Shown here one piece after another: positions 39,920 to 50,570 of a stretch of DNA of 64,000 bases. Both the position numbers and the translations under genes were made by a program. This stretch comes from Azorinus chamasolen. Its lineage: Eukaryota; Mollusca; Bivalvia; Cardiida; Solecurtidae. The stretch spans positions 15,936,526-16,000,525 of the forward strand of contig OY755247.1 of the NCBI GenBank assembly GCA_963576725.1. Reading direction: 5' to 3'. The first letter of the stretch is position 1. Every line of letters begins with the position of its first letter. The notes below the pieces were generated by a model. The model saw only the letters and a program-made list of their open reading frames with translations, had not been told where the DNA came from and did no database searches.

Positions 39920-41160
39920 CATGTTGAAGGTGTGTCTCATACCTTGTCTCCGGAAGTTCGAAGGTGTGTCTCATGCCCTGAATCGGGAGGTTCAGATGTG
40001 TTTCTTATGTCCTGTATCGGGAGGTTCGAATGTGTGCCTCATATACTATATAGGGAGGATCGAAGGTGTGTCTCATATACTGTATTGGGAGGTACGAAGT
40101 TGTTTCTCATGCCCTGTATCGGGAGGTTCGAAGGTGTTTCTCATGCCCTGTATCGGGAGGTTCGAATGTGTGCCTCATATACTGTATAGGGAGGTTCGAA
40201 GGTGTTTCTCATGCCCTGTATCGGGAGGTTCGAATTTGTGCCTCATATACTGTATTGGGAGGTTCGAAGGTGTTTCTCATGCCCTGTATCGGGAGGTTCG
40301 AATTTGTTCTTCATATACTGTATCGGGAGGTTCGAATGTGTGCCTCATATACTGTATTGGGAGGTTCGAATGTGTGCCTCATATACTGTATCGAGAGGTT
40401 CGAAGAAGTGACTCACATCATTTATCGGGATCATAGGTCAAAGGTGTGCCTCATACCCTGTATTGGGAGGTTCGAATGTGTGCCACATATCCTTTATCGG
40501 GATCATAGGTCGGAAGTTCGGAGGTGTCTCATGCCTTGTATCGGGAGGTTCGAAGGTGTGTCTCATGCCCTGTGTCCGCAAGCTGGAAGGCGTGTCTCAT
40601 GTCCTGTATCGGGAGGTTCGAAGTTGTGCTACATACCCTGTATCGGGATGTTCGAACGTGTGCCTCATACGCTGTATCGGGAGTTTCGAATGTTTGCCTC
40701 ATACATGTATGCTGTATCGGGAGGTTCGAACGTGTGCCTCATACGCTGTATCGGGAGGTTCGAACGTGTGCCTCATACGCTGTATCGGAGGTTCGAACGT
40801 GTGCCTCATACGCTGTATCGGGATGTTAGAACGTGTGCCTCATACGCTGTATCGGGAGGTTCGAACGTGTGCCTTATACGCTGTATCGGGAGGTTCAAAC
40901 GTGTGCCTCATACGCTGTATCGGGAGGTTCGAACGTGTGCCTCATACGCTGTATCGGGGGTTCGAACGCGTGCCCCATACGCTGTATCGGGAGGTTCGAA
41001 CGTGTGCCTCATATATTGTATCGGGAGGATCGAATGTGTGCCTCATATACTGTATCTGGAGGTTCAAAGTAGTGTCTCATATCCTTTATCGGGATCATAG
41101 GTCAAATATGTGCCTCGTACTCTGTATCGGGAGGTTCATGCTCTGTTTCTCATATACCAT
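39920..41160 (+). repeat. 34-bp satellite, about 36 copies
   Basis: Unit GTATCGGGAGGTTCGAACGT + GTGCCTCATACGCT. Left copies (39920-40620) are variable (GGTGTTTCTCATGCC), right copies (40640-41000) nearly identical. As 3 x 34 = 102, all three + frames stay open as a 34-residue pseudo-repeat (up to 344 codons). A few units carry inserted CATAGGTC blocks. Confidence 0.95.
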
Positions 41161-41194
41161 ATGTTTTGCACAGAGAGACTGAAGTGTTCGTTTT

Positions 41195-41738
41195 TGTGTC
41201 ACCTGCCGAGAGGCAGTGTGTCACATAGGGATCACTTTTCCATCGTCTGTCTGTCTGTCCGTCACACTTTCCTTTTTTGGCTGTCATTTCTAAACTAACC
41301 ATTATAGAGCTTTCAAATTTCACATGTGTATTCCTCTTATTGAGATCCATTGGTGTCCGTCACACTTTCCTTTTTTTGGCTGTCATTTCTAAACTAACCA
41401 TTATAGAGCTTTCAAATTTCACATGTGTATTCCTCTTATTGAGATCCATTGGTGTTACTAAAGTCCATTACTCTGCATGCAATACTTTTTGAGTTATTCC
41501 CCTATGTTCACACTTTCTATTTGGGGGCTGTCATTTCTAAACTAATTATTGTAGAGCTTTCAAATTTCACACGTGTCTTCCTCTCATTGAGGACCATTGG
41601 CGTAACTAAGGTTCATCACTCTGCATGCAATACCTTTTCAGCTATTCCCCTTTGTTCTGATTTCAGTCCAGCATATTAACAGTTTTTGTGTCAGCTGTGA
41701 GCAGGTGACACATGTGTTCCTCCGAACACTCTTGTATT
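41195..41738 (+). mobile_element. HEL element, complete
   Basis: 5' foldback TCACCTGCCGAGAGGCAGTG, CTGTCTGTCTGTCCGTC microsatellite, three units with GAGCTTTCAAATTTCACA and (in the last two) CACTCTGCATGCAATAC, 3' tail GAGCAGGTGACACATG..CTCCGAACACTCTTGTATT. The 5' and 3' tails contain complementary CACCTG/CAGGTG motifs. Confidence 0.8.
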
Positions 41739-41774
41739 GTTAAACCAATATACAATGTTTACATGTACATACGT

Positions 41775-42007
41775 TTAAGCCTTTTCTTATTGCATGTTCA
41801 TGTAAGAAATAATGACACCATGAATATTAATTAGATTATATTTACAATGGCATATGAATACAAAACGTTTTGGCTCAGACAGAAACTATAGAATCAGATT
41901 TATGTTATATTATAAGAAAAAAATAGCAGACCCTGGTCAGACGTCTGATCTGGGTCTGCCCTGTTCGCAAATGCATGCAAAGGCTTTTATATGAGGGAAA
42001 GGGTTAA
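41775..42007 (+). mobile_element. MITE-A with tip deleted
   Basis: TTAA at 41775 and 42004; ATGTTCATGTAAGAAATAAT..ACCATGAATATTAATTAG; stem CCTGGTCAGACGTCTGATCT without apex. Confidence 0.85.
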
Positions 42008-42442
42008 AGTGTGTTTCTCAATTCCATAAACAAAAAAATACACGTTGCCACGAGATGATTGAAACGAAAGATTTTTTGTTCTTGAAGAGTCTCTCTCTTT
42101 TAAATGAATGACTTCAATTTTAAGTGGGAACTGATAAGTCCAAACTTGAAATAAATAACTTGATAAACAAGACAAATTGCATCACCTCAGCTGCGCAGGC
42201 AATTCACAACACATCAAACATCGAGCATAATGCAAAAACTCTGTATCTGTTTTCATCAGTTAAATGTTTATATCATTCGTTGTTTGTTGCGGGATGAAAT
42301 AAACTGGCATGTTACCAAGTAACATTATCGTTTTTATTTAAAATGTATCTAAGATCGGGGTTTCTTTCAAAATAGGTAACATGATTCTAACAATTACAAA
42401 AATAGTATGATGTATGTATAAACAAGACATATAAAGCTGGTA
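42008..42442. other. No feature recognised
   Basis: Unique AT-rich sequence. Confidence 0.4.
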
Positions 42443-42647
42443 CATTAAAACCTCTCTATAACGGCCACTAAATTACATCAAGTATTTATTGTTAAAGACA
42501 GGTGGCTGCTTAAAGCAAGGTGGAAGTAAAACAGAACGCTCCTATAGGAGCGTTCTGTTTTACCACCACCTTGCTTTAAAGCAGCTACCTGCCCTAAATA
42601 CCAACTAATTAACACGACAGAGTGATCGTTATAGAGAGGGTTTTCTG
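42443..42647. mobile_element. MITE-C with exact apex
   Basis: Apex at 42539. Arms GGTGGCTGCTTAAAGCAAGG..AACG, mirror interrupted by one extra A. TA flanks. Confidence 0.9.
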
Positions 42648-42700
42648 TATAATAGCAAACTGTTTGTTTGTATCGCGATGTTACGTCACAATAACAGCAT

Positions 42701-42862
42701 TTAATCATTTACGTCATGAATACGCCTTTCTACATCTTTGCAAACAGAGCATACCCAGATCAGGGTCTGCTCTGTTTTCTAATGCAATTTGATATATCTG
42801 TTTCTATACTTTGTAAAATGGCTACAATGTTCCACCTTCCATATTTCATTCAAACTATTTTT
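42701..42862 (-). mobile_element. MITE-A2, truncated
   Basis: TTAATCATTTACGTCATGAATACGCC, hairpin lacking its tip (CCAGATCAGGGTCTGC), AAAATGGCTACAATGTTCCA. Long-arm end missing. Confidence 0.7.
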
Positions 42863-43054
42863 TTTATTCAGTTGATAATGACATTTCTAATAAACATAGA
42901 CGTCCAAGAAGTGGTCCCAGTAGAGGGGTTCTACAATATTTTTTTCAGCAAGCTAAGTGTTCAGTTTGAAACATATCTTTTAAATTTTGGCAATTAGAAA
43001 AGTTGAAAGCAAACTGATGTTGGCAAACGGACGCGTTACTGATATGTTGATAAT

Positions 43055-43252
43055 ATCAACCCTTACCCGGATGTGAAAAACCTGAAATTGAAATTGAAAA
43101 CTACCACCGAATCAGTCAGGCTTTTGGGAAACACGTGACCGAGTGTCAAACAGCTTGGATCCTGGTGAGACGTCGAGTTACACGGCGTTTGATCTGGACC
43201 AGAGCAGTTTGCAAATGCGAGCCAAGTCGCAGATAGCGGACTAAGGGTTGAT
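43055..43252 (+). mobile_element. E element, well preserved
   Basis: CAACCCTTACCCGGATG / GCGGACTAAGGGTTG ends with hairpin AACAGCTTGGATCCTGGTGA..CGTCGAGTTACACGGCG. Shows that E ends are CCCTTA-type. Confidence 0.75.
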
Positions 43253-43459
43253 TCACCAAGGAACGGCAAACAAGTTGGGAGTAAACTGAGACATTCTGAC
43301 TGCAGTTTTTAAAAGAAATGGAAGACAAATAACTGAAATTAGAGCAGACGAAAAATGGGGTAATTATCCGTTAGTATTTATTGTGCCAATGTGATCAAAC
43401 GTGAAATATGTTCTAAAATCTCAGTTTTGACCTCAGCTTCCTTTATCCAAATTCTAGTA

Positions 43460-43992
43460 CAGTCGAACTTATATAGATACTCGAACATCCAGAGACTATA
43501 CAAATAACAGAGGTTCGGGTCATCCGATTTCGAATGTGAACAATTTCTCAAGTCCACGGTTTAACACATTTCCTCCTAGTGACGCATTTTGGCGTCTCTG
43601 TAAAAGTCACATTTAGAAACCATTGAGATAAATAGAGCATTTGCTCCATAGGAGCAAATGCTCTATTTATCACAATGTTTCAAAACTACACAATTCTAAA
43701 ATTCTCTTTTTCTATAATTAATGCTCCTTTTCGGTAGATTAACTCAAAGAGACTGGGCCTAAAAATAGCCTAGGAGAGAATGGGTTAATGCAGGTTTGAA
43801 GTAATGCTGAATGCTCCTGTAGGAGCGTTCAACATTACTTTTGACCTGTATTATGCTACCACACGTGTTTCTAGATGATAATAATGAAACGTTTAAGAAC
43901 AATTTTGTATTGTAAATTTTGGAAAGACCGACGTTTTACTCCGAGAATCCCAAAGTTCGAGTTATCGAGTTCGAGATATCGAAGTTCAACTG
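43460..43992. mobile_element. K element split by MITE-B
   Basis: TA/CAGTCGAACTTATATAGATA..ATATCGAAGTTCAACTG/TA. Right half of the hairpin GCTGAATGCTCCTGTAGGAGC follows the insertion. The TTAA of the insertion lies in the CAGCTTAATGCAGG motif of K. Confidence 0.85.
43561..43788 (+). mobile_element. MITE-B nested in K
   Basis: TTAA at 43561 and 43785. CACATTTCCTCCTAGTGACG left end; hairpin tip GCTCCATAGGAGC; right end CCTAGGAGAGAATGGG. Confidence 0.9.
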
Positions 43993-44129
43993 TACTTGCA
44001 TTGACTCTGGTGCTATAAATAACCACATTGCATACATGTATGTGCATCACTAACTCGTAAAGGTGTTCGTTTTAACCCAGAGTGTCAAATAGAATGGGTA
44101 CCACTGAGAGACTCATAGTTACTCGGCGT

Positions 44130-44510
44130 AGAAACTGTCTGATCCGGATCTGCTCTGTTTGCTTATGGAATTGTATATACAGGAAAACCTCTCTAAACCG
44201 GAATTCTAGTAGAGAAGAATTTAGATACTTTTAGGCAGGTGGTGGCTTAATGCAGGGTGAAAGTCATGCAGAAAGTTCCTAGAGGAGCTTTCTGCATGAC
44301 TTTCACCCTGCATGAAGCTGCCACCTATCTCCTAGACCGATATTTATACTAAATTGAACGTCTGATTTAAAGGTTTTTTACTGTAACTGGTTCTACTGTT
44401 TCTGCAGTAGCGTGTGACGTTAGCGTGTGTTAATATGCCATTTAGAAAAAAACCCATCTAATTAATAGTCACGGTGTCTTTATTTCTTACATGCATATTC
44501 AAGCAGTACA
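44130..44510 (-). mobile_element. MITE-A remnant split by MITE-C3
   Basis: TCCGGATCTGCTCTGTTTGC..GGAATTGTA before and CTGGTTCTACTGTTTCTGCA..TCACGGTGTCTTTATTTCTTAC after the insertion. The left end (44073-44130) is an E fragment. Confidence 0.75.
44180..44383. mobile_element. MITE-C3 nested in MITE-A
   Basis: TA flanks; CAGGAAAACCTCTCTAAACC..AAGGTTTTTTACTG. Arms GGCAGGTGGTGGCTTAATGC; tip GTTCCTAGAGGAGC. Confidence 0.9.
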
Positions 44511-44589
44511 TGTTTGATATTTTTAACTTCTTATGATGTGAGTGTTAAACAACTTGTAGAAACCCTAGTGCCAGATCTATTACAAATGT

Positions 44590-44692
44590 AAACAAACAGA
44601 GCAGATCCTGATCAAACGGCTCCTATAGGAACAGTGTGATCTGGGTCTTTATTTGCAAAAGGCGTGGAAAAGCATTTATATGAGGGAAAGGG
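44590..44692 (+). mobile_element. MITE-A right part
   Basis: CAAACAGAGCAGATCCTGAT..GGCTCCTATAGGAACAG..TATATGAGGGAAAGGG, left arm missing. Confidence 0.7.
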
Positions 44693-44706
44693 CCAAACAC
44701 GTGATA

Positions 44707-44909
44707 CAGTAGAACCTCTCAATAACAGCCACTAAATTACATCAAATATTTTGTGTTCAAGGCAGGTGGCTGCTTAAAGCAAGGTGGAAGTAAAACAGAA
44801 CGCTCCTACAGGAGCGTTCTGTTTTACTTTCACATTGCTTTAAGCAGCCACCTGCCCTAAATACCAACTAATTAACACAATTTAGTGGCCGTTATAGAGA
44901 GGTTTATTG
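44707..44909. mobile_element. MITE-C, complete
   Basis: TA flanks; tip AACGCTCCTACAGGAGCGTT; arms intact over about 48 bp. Confidence 0.92.
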
Positions 44910-45068
44910 TATATTCATAATTGTTGCTCATGCAATGCCTTTGTTTGCAAAGGTCAAGTCAAATCGCGCTTAGCGTGCTCATGGTAAATTGCGTATTACA
45001 TGTACATCTAGTATACATGTATATGTAATCATACTCACTCAAATAATGTAAAGAAACTATTGCAACAA

Positions 45069-45300
45069 ATCAACCCTTTACTTCATGGATATTCATATTA
45101 GGAATAATGACACCATGCATATTAAATACATCAAGTTTTATAATGGCACATGAATACAGGAATAATAGTCATTGCAGAAACTGTAGAATCATATGTATAT
45201 TATTTCATGAGCAGACAGAGCAAACCCTGATCAGACGGCCCCTACAGGAGCCGTCTGATCTGGATCTACTCTGTTTGCAAAGGTGCGTTCAGGGTTACAG
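45069..45300 (+). mobile_element. MITE-A
   Basis: CCCTTTACTTCATGGATATT..GACACCATGCATATTAA..hairpin GACGGCCCCTACAGGAGCCG..TTCAGGGTTAC. Ends lack TTAA. Confidence 0.8.
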
Positions 45301-45649
45301 ATAATGTTTTGATGCAATTGGGTATTTACTCCTTGACTTTTTACAGAATTGGGTATTTTCAATTTTTATTGGGTATTTGCAATTTTCGTAATTGGGTATT
45401 ATTCATATTCTCATTAGGTATTTTAATTTATTTTTGCTTTTTGCTATATTTATTTGCTTTGTGTTACTCATAGTGTTGAAAAACAATTGTTTTTTCCACA
45501 ATTTTAATTGAGTACATACCCCAATACCCTCCTTATCTATAACCCTGTGCGTTTAAAGTCAGGTAAAATTCTCCCCATCTGTAAAGCATTATAACTGGTC
45601 TGTTGCATGGCTGGCATTTATCCTATCAACCACGATCCAAACTAACATT
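45301..45649. other. AT-rich with repeated AATTGGGTATT motif
   Basis: AATTGGGTATT (or TTTATTGGGTATT) occurs about four times between 45317 and 45400 at irregular spacing. Nothing else recognised. Confidence 0.4.
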
Positions 45650-45740
45650 TGCAAACAGCTTGGATCTGGATCTAAATGAAACGATGAGTAACTCGTTATT
45701 TTATCAGGATCCAAACTGTCTGACTCTTGGTAAGTAGGTT
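45650..45740. mobile_element. E hairpin core
   Basis: CAAACAGCTTGGATCTGGAT..CGATGAGTAACTCGTTATTT..AGGATCCAAACTGTC. Confidence 0.6.
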
Positions 45741-46149
45741 TTGTCTCTAAAACTTGAAAAAAAAACCACCCAGAAGTATGAAAAGAATATTGAAGATTAG
45801 AGTTGTAGCACGTATCATTTTTGCAGCACCATAAGGGATTAAGTGGATGATGATAGCTCAACAAAATAACGTAACAGACTTGACACATACTCTGTATCAA
45901 GATTGATGAAATAAAAGCCCTTACTAATGATTCATGGGAAATGATTATCCAAGAAATTTCAAATATTAGAAAATTGAACGTTTATTCCAAACATAATCAG
46001 AAAAAATCATTTTCATATTTTGAATTGCAATTTCAAATATTCAGAATATTTCCGGCTAATAAAACTCGATGTTGTAGATAGTAACTGCCTTCCAAATAAC
46101 TAGCAATTCACACAGGTTCTTCAAGTTCACCCGCTATGTCCCTTATATC
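45741..46149. other. No feature recognised
   Basis: AT-rich unique sequence. Confidence 0.4.
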
Positions 46150-46250
46150 CCCGCCACCTTTTCCAACGCCTTTGCAAACAGAGTAGACTCAGATCAGGAT
46201 CATTCGCTAATGTATCATGGTATAAAATAGATATGATTCAACAAGTGAAG
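46150..46250 (-). mobile_element. MITE-A remnant
   Basis: CTTTGCAAACAGAGTAGACT..CAGATCAGGATCATTCGC then TAGATATGATTCAACAAGT. Tip deleted. Confidence 0.5.
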
Positions 46251-46267
46251 AAATAAAAGTTTAACTA

Positions 46268-46548
46268 CTGTTGAACATCGATATCTTAAACTTCAAAGAA
46301 CGATACAAATTACTACGAGATAACCAAAGTTCGAGTTAGCCGATTTCTAATATGAACAATTTCTAATCTGTACAAATTTACAGCTAAATACAGGAGTTTT
46401 CAGCATAACTTTCGACATGCATTAAGCTATCACATGTGTTTCTGAATATGCATAGTGATACATTTTTTGAAAATTCTGTATTGTTTTTTTTGGAAGGACC
46501 GAAGTTTTACCTCGAGTTATCAGAGTTCGAGATATCGAAGTTCAAATG
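46268..46548. mobile_element. K element, decayed
   Basis: GTTGAACATCGATATCTTAA..GTTCGAGATATCGAAGTTCA. One hairpin arm (ACAGCTAAATACAGG) lost most of its partner. Confidence 0.75.
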
Positions 46549-46631
46549 TATAATTTACTCGTCTTACTTATGACTCTGTACTGTGTCTGTGGGTTATGAA
46601 TTATATATGAACTGATATTAGTAATGTAATA

Positions 46632-46840
46632 CAGTAAAACATCTCTATAAAGGCCACTAAATTACATTATTATTAGTATTTTGTGTTAAAGGCAGGTGGC
46701 TGCTTAAAGCAAGGTGGAAGTAAAACAGAACGCTCCTATAGGAGCGTTCTGTTTTAATTTCACCTTGCTTTCAGCAGCCACCTGCCCTAAATACCAACTA
46801 ATTAACATGATTTATTTACCGTTATAGAGAGGTTTTACTA
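46632..46840. mobile_element. MITE-C with exact apex
   Basis: Apex at 46732. ATTATTAGTATTTTG carries a small ATT expansion in the left flank of the hairpin. Confidence 0.9.
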
Positions 46841-47120
46841 ATCAGACGGCTCCTATATGTCTCGATCTACTCTGTTTGCAAATACAGTAAAACCTCCCTA
46901 TAACGGCCACTAAATTACATCAAGTATTTTGTTTTAAAGGCAAGTGGCTGCTTAAAGCAAGTTGAAAGCAAAACAGAACGCTCCTATAGGAGCGTTCTGT
47001 TTTACTTTCACCTTGCTTTAAGTAGCCACCTGCCCCTAAATACCAACTAATTAATACAAATTAGTGGCTGTGATAGAGTGGTTTTACTGTACGAACCAAT
47101 GCGTTTATATGAGGGAAGGT
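46841..47120 (+). mobile_element. MITE-A right part split by MITE-C
   Basis: ATCAGACGGCTCCTATATG..CTACTCTGTTTGCAAAT before and GAACCAATGCGTTTATATGAGGG after the nested element. Confidence 0.7.
46885..47089. mobile_element. MITE-C nested in MITE-A, exact apex
   Basis: TA/CAGTAAAACCTCCCTATAAC..GTGGTTTTACTG/TA; apex at 46980. Nearly the same as the copy 250 bp to its left but not identical, so two insertions rather than a duplication. Confidence 0.92.
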
Positions 47121-47121
47121 T

Positions 47122-47224
47122 TAATGTATGGTGAAAGTGATGTAGAATGCATAAGCAGTCACTTGTCGAGACAGACCTAAATTCTCTCTATTAAAATTCC
47201 GATTTAGATGGGTTTTATACGGTA
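47122..47224. mobile_element. MITE-C3 right half
   Basis: GGTGAAAGTGATGTAGAATG..TAAGCAGTCACTTG..AAATTCCGATTTAGATGGGT. Confidence 0.6.
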
Positions 47225-47251
47225 CATAGTTCATTCAAAACTGTAACTTTT

Positions 47252-47602
47252 TATGTCCCCGGGGCATATTGTTTTTGCCCTGTCTGTTGGTTTGTTGGTT
47301 GGTTTGTGTTCAACTTTAACGTTGGCGATACTTTTGTAGCCATTGCACATACATATTTCAAACTTGGCATGCATGTGCTACTTACGGAGGCAAATATTTT
47401 TTGGGGTGTCTTATTAAGGTCAAGGTAATAATTCAAGTCAAATTACGGGTTATATTTAGATTGGCGATAATTTTATCGCTCTTCAACACACACACTCCAA
47501 CTTATGGAGCGAACATTGTTAGGGGTGACTTATTTGGTCAATGTCATACATCAAGGTCAAAGGTCATATCGGGGCATAGTGTTTCACAAACACATCTTGT
47601 TT
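47252..47602 (+). mobile_element. HEL element
   Basis: ATGTCCCCGGGGCATATTG 5' foldback, CTGTCTGTTGGTTTGTTGG, two units (AACTTTAACGTTGGCGATAC and a diverged second), 3' hairpin GTGTTTCACAAACAC followed by ATCTTGTT. Confidence 0.75.
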
Positions 47603-47652
47603 ATGTTGATTATTTTACGCTTTTCCTGCCATTGACCAATCCGTTGTCATCT

Positions 47653-47720
47653 TTGCAAGCAGTTTGGATCCAGATGAGACTAACTTGACGTCCCATGCGA
47701 GTTTAAACCGCTTGATAATG
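47653..47720. mobile_element. E hairpin fragment
   Basis: CAAGCAGTTTGGATCCAGAT..GAGACTAAC, right arm decayed. Confidence 0.5.
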
Positions 47721-47848
47721 TGAATATATTTCTGACACTCATTTATTAAAAGTGAATAGACAAGAAAATTGTTGACAGCAGTTTTCTTGAAAAGAAAAAG
47801 TTGAAATACCATGAATTACAGGCGCCTCAGAAGCCTACTTGACATTTG

Positions 47849-48063
47849 ACCCTTTCAATGCGTAAAACGAGTCACTAATGTCCTTTGCAAACAGGGTAGA
47901 CCCAAATGAGAGGGCTCCTGAAGGAGCCCTCGCATCAAGGTCTGCACTGTTTGTCATGTTACACGTTTCTTTAAAAAAATCCCTAAATAGTCACGGTAAG
48001 CTTGCCCTGTTTGGATTTTGGAATAGTCCATCTGAAAATTCAGTCAGCGTTGTAAGAGTTATA
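47849..48063 (+). mobile_element. D-family element, best copy
   Basis: ACCCTTTCAATGCGTAAAAC start; CAAACAGGGTAGACCCAAAT..GAGGGCTCCTGAAGGAGCCC..GCACTGTTTGTCATG; tail TGGAATAGTCCATCTG. Confidence 0.8.
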
Positions 48064-48248
48064 GCCAGCTTATGTGTTCCCTGGCGTATGGAGTAATAAT
48101 TCTCTCTTTTATGGTTTTCCAAAATGGTTAGGATGAGACAGCTGCAATGTATTAAATTTGCCGTCAAAGGTCAGAAAAGTTATTGCTTCCACTTCAACAA
48201 CATTGTCAGCAGCAAACAACCGATAACAAACACACACCAAACCAAACA

Positions 48249-48340
48249 TACAACAACAACAACAATTACAACAACAACAAAATTCACTCTAAAACAACAA
48301 CAACAACAACAAAATTCATTAAAAAACAACAATAACAAGA
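48249..48340 (+). repeat. (CAA)n microsatellite
   Basis: CAACAA runs interrupted by AATTCACT and AATTCATT blocks. Confidence 0.9.
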
Positions 48341-48391
48341 ATGCAAGTGACTTGCCATATTACGAAAACTAGATTTTCTCTTGCCTATTCT

Positions 48392-48520
48392 GAACCCTTT
48401 CCCTGTTCAATAGTCATGTACGAAACGATGATATCATGAATATTTATATCATGTCAAAAGCAAGATCTGGGTCTACTCTGCAAATGCGTGAAAATATTTT
48501 TATAAGTGAGAAAGGGTTAC
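48392..48520 (+). mobile_element. MITE-A with large internal deletion
   Basis: CCCTTTCCCTGTTCAATAGT..GATATCATGAATATTT, then directly AGATCTGGGTCTACTC and GAGAAAGGGTTA. Left hairpin arm lost. Confidence 0.75.
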
Positions 48521-48559
48521 TGACAGGAACTTTGATGTTTATACAATAGACTACTAAAT

Positions 48560-49075
48560 AGTAAAACACCTCAAAACCGGACATTCAAAATACAGTTGAA
48601 CTTCGATATCTCGAACTTCAAGGGACCATATAAATTAGTTCGAGATAACAGAAGTTCGAGTTATCCGATTTGTAATCTGGAGAATTTCTCAAGTTCACAG
48701 CTTAAAGCAGGTCTACAGTAATGCTGAAAGCTCCTGCAGGAGCTTTCAGCGTTACTGTAGACCTGTATTTAGCTGTGAAGTGTGTTTCTAAGTATGCGTA
48801 TTGATACATTTTAGAACAATTCTGTATTGTAAGATTTTTGAAGGACCGAACTTTTACTTCGGGTTATCCCGAAGTTCGAGTTATCCGAGTTCGAGATATC
48901 GAAGTTCAACTGTAATACCAAAGTAAGACAGGTGGCAGCCTAATGCAGGGTGAAAGTCATGCAAAAAACTTCCAAAGGAGCTTTCCGCACGACTTTCGTC
49001 CTGCATTGAGCAGCCGCCGGTATAAAAGATCTAAATTCTTATTTACTGAAATTCCGGTTTAGAGGTATTGTACTG
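48560..49075. mobile_element. MITE-C3 split by K
   Basis: AGTAAAACACCTCAAAACCG left terminus. After the K element come AGACAGGTGGCAGCCTAATG, tip CTTCCAAAGGAGC and TTCCGGTTTAGAGGTATTG. Confidence 0.85.
48593..48912. mobile_element. K element nested in MITE-C3, complete
   Basis: TA flanks; CAGTTGAACTTCGATATCTC / GAGATATCGAAGTTCAACTG; hairpin GCAGGTCTACAGTAATGCTG, tip AAAGCTCCTGCAGGAGCTTT. Confidence 0.95.
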
Positions 49076-49297
49076 TAATGATCTAGCAGCACATTATTCT
49101 ATATAGAGGTACAAACAGATAAAGTACACTTTGTCAAAAGGAATGAATATGAATCATGAAATAGTTGTATAGATGAGTGAATGAATTGCACATAACTGCA
49201 ATAATACCCCTGAATTATTATAATGGACTAGTCTATTTGTGTTTCACTATAGAGTCCACTCAGTATGAAATGCTTAAACTTGGTAGAAAATTTTGAA

Positions 49298-49405
49298 CGA
49301 CAAACAGTGCAAACCCTGATCATATGACTCATGTAGGAGCCCTCTGACCTGGTTCTACACTGTTTTCAGTTGACAGAATATGTGCGACCCATGTTGAAGA
49401 GGTTA
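49298..49405. mobile_element. D/A-type hairpin
   Basis: CAAACAGTGCAAACCCTGAT..ATGACTCATGTAGGAGCCCT..GGTTCTACACTGTTTTC. Confidence 0.6.
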
Positions 49406-49420
49406 AACAAAAACATGTAT

Positions 49421-49570
49421 CATAGGTCCAAATAAGATGTGTAAATTAAAATATTTTCCACTTTAACTTCTTTATTTTTCCACCAAACCCTATGTTGTGA
49501 CCACTCTTTAGAATCGTCTCGAAGAGGAGACGATCACTTGAGTACGCACCATAATCTGTATTTCTGCATG
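49421..49570. mobile_element. F element with right hairpin arm deleted
   Basis: CCAAATAAGATGTGTAAATT..CCTATGTTGTGACCACTC..TCGTCTCGAAGAGGAGACGA then ACTTGAGTACGCACC. Confidence 0.75.
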
Positions 49571-49602
49571 TATTCAAATTTATCACTCAAGATAAAGATT
49601 TT

Positions 49603-49665
49603 TATGACAAACCGTGTAGACCCTGATCCAAGGGCATTTGACACTGGTCTACACTATTTACGAAA
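49603..49665. mobile_element. D hairpin, tip lost
   Basis: GACAAACCGTGTAGACCCTG..GGTCTACACTATTTACG. Confidence 0.5.
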
Positions 49666-49765
49666 GTCTTATACCATCGGTGTCCGCACTTTATAGACTA
49701 GAGAAGTGAACACAGCGTCAGTAAGCCACTGCTGTGAATACGATGAGTCCGTTACAAAAGCCAGG

Positions 49766-49938
49766 GGCCATGCTTATAAAGCTTTTAGTTGAGTCTGAGT
49801 TTTGTTCTCAAGCTTTTGATTGGTCATATTTGAGTTCTCAAGCTTTTGATTGGTCAGATTTGAGCCTTTGGCTCAAATCTGACCAATCAAAAACTTGAGA
49901 ACGATCTCAGACTTAACTAAAAGTTTTATAAGCATGGG
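49766..49938. repeat. G foldback with duplicated left-arm block
   Basis: GCCATGCTTATAAAGC..TATAAGCATGGGC; TTGATTGGTCAGATTTGAG block doubled on the left as in the 15843 copy. Tip GAGCCTTTGGCTC. Confidence 0.9.
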
Positions 49939-50570
49939 CTCAGAATTCTAATAAGCATTATAAAATAAACCGAATGAAGGCTTAGACTTTAATGCACTTA
50001 GGACGTCATATTAGCAATGTCGCCATCTTTTAAACCGGGGATATTTAAAGCTTTATGGCTTTAACGAGTACTGATTTAACCACTTGCTATTCCAGGGTAT
50101 ATATTTTTATTATGTTATGTGAAACAGCTGAATGATAAAATTATACATGTATGTTTAAAATTTTCATATCGTGCGTGCGCGCGTGTGCGTGTGTGTGTTT
50201 CACTTATTTTTTTTATCGATTTTTTGGTAATGGTTGCCATTTTTGTGTGGCTTTTCCTGCTTGACTTTACCACTTTTTCAACTATGAAAACGCGGACCTT
50301 CTTTTGTATAATTGCATGTCAGCGAAATCATGATTAATTAACCATTTTCATTTATCGTTCAATATAATCAATTCTTAAAATCAGTATTGTACACATTTTC
50401 CCAATTTTTCACACTTTTTGAATTAAGCACTTTCAGCATGTAAAAAGAAACATTTATTCTTTTAATGGAAAATTTAAATAATAAATACAAGCATAGACGA
50501 ATGGGATTCCCTGGTGTCTGTGTTCAAAGTTTCACTCTTATCATGCTGTAAGAAAGAATCTGGGTCCATG
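49939..50570. other. Mostly unassigned; short GT/GC microsatellite
   Basis: GTGCGTGCGCGCGTGTGCGT..GTGTGTG at about 50170-50198. A 72-codon frame around it has no recognisable domain. Confidence 0.4.

Noticed and set aside
40066..41100. 344-codon open frame and overlapping frames in all three + frames
   Set aside because: It is wholly within the 34-bp satellite. The frames stay open because three units equal 102 bases. The translation is a mechanical repeat without any domain.
46632..47089. Local tandem duplication of MITE-C
   Set aside because: The two copies differ at scattered positions and in target flanks (one is nested in MITE-A), so two insertions explain them better.
48124..48372. 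Thr/Gln/Asn-rich 82-codon frame
   Set aside because: Encoded by the (CAA)n microsatellite.
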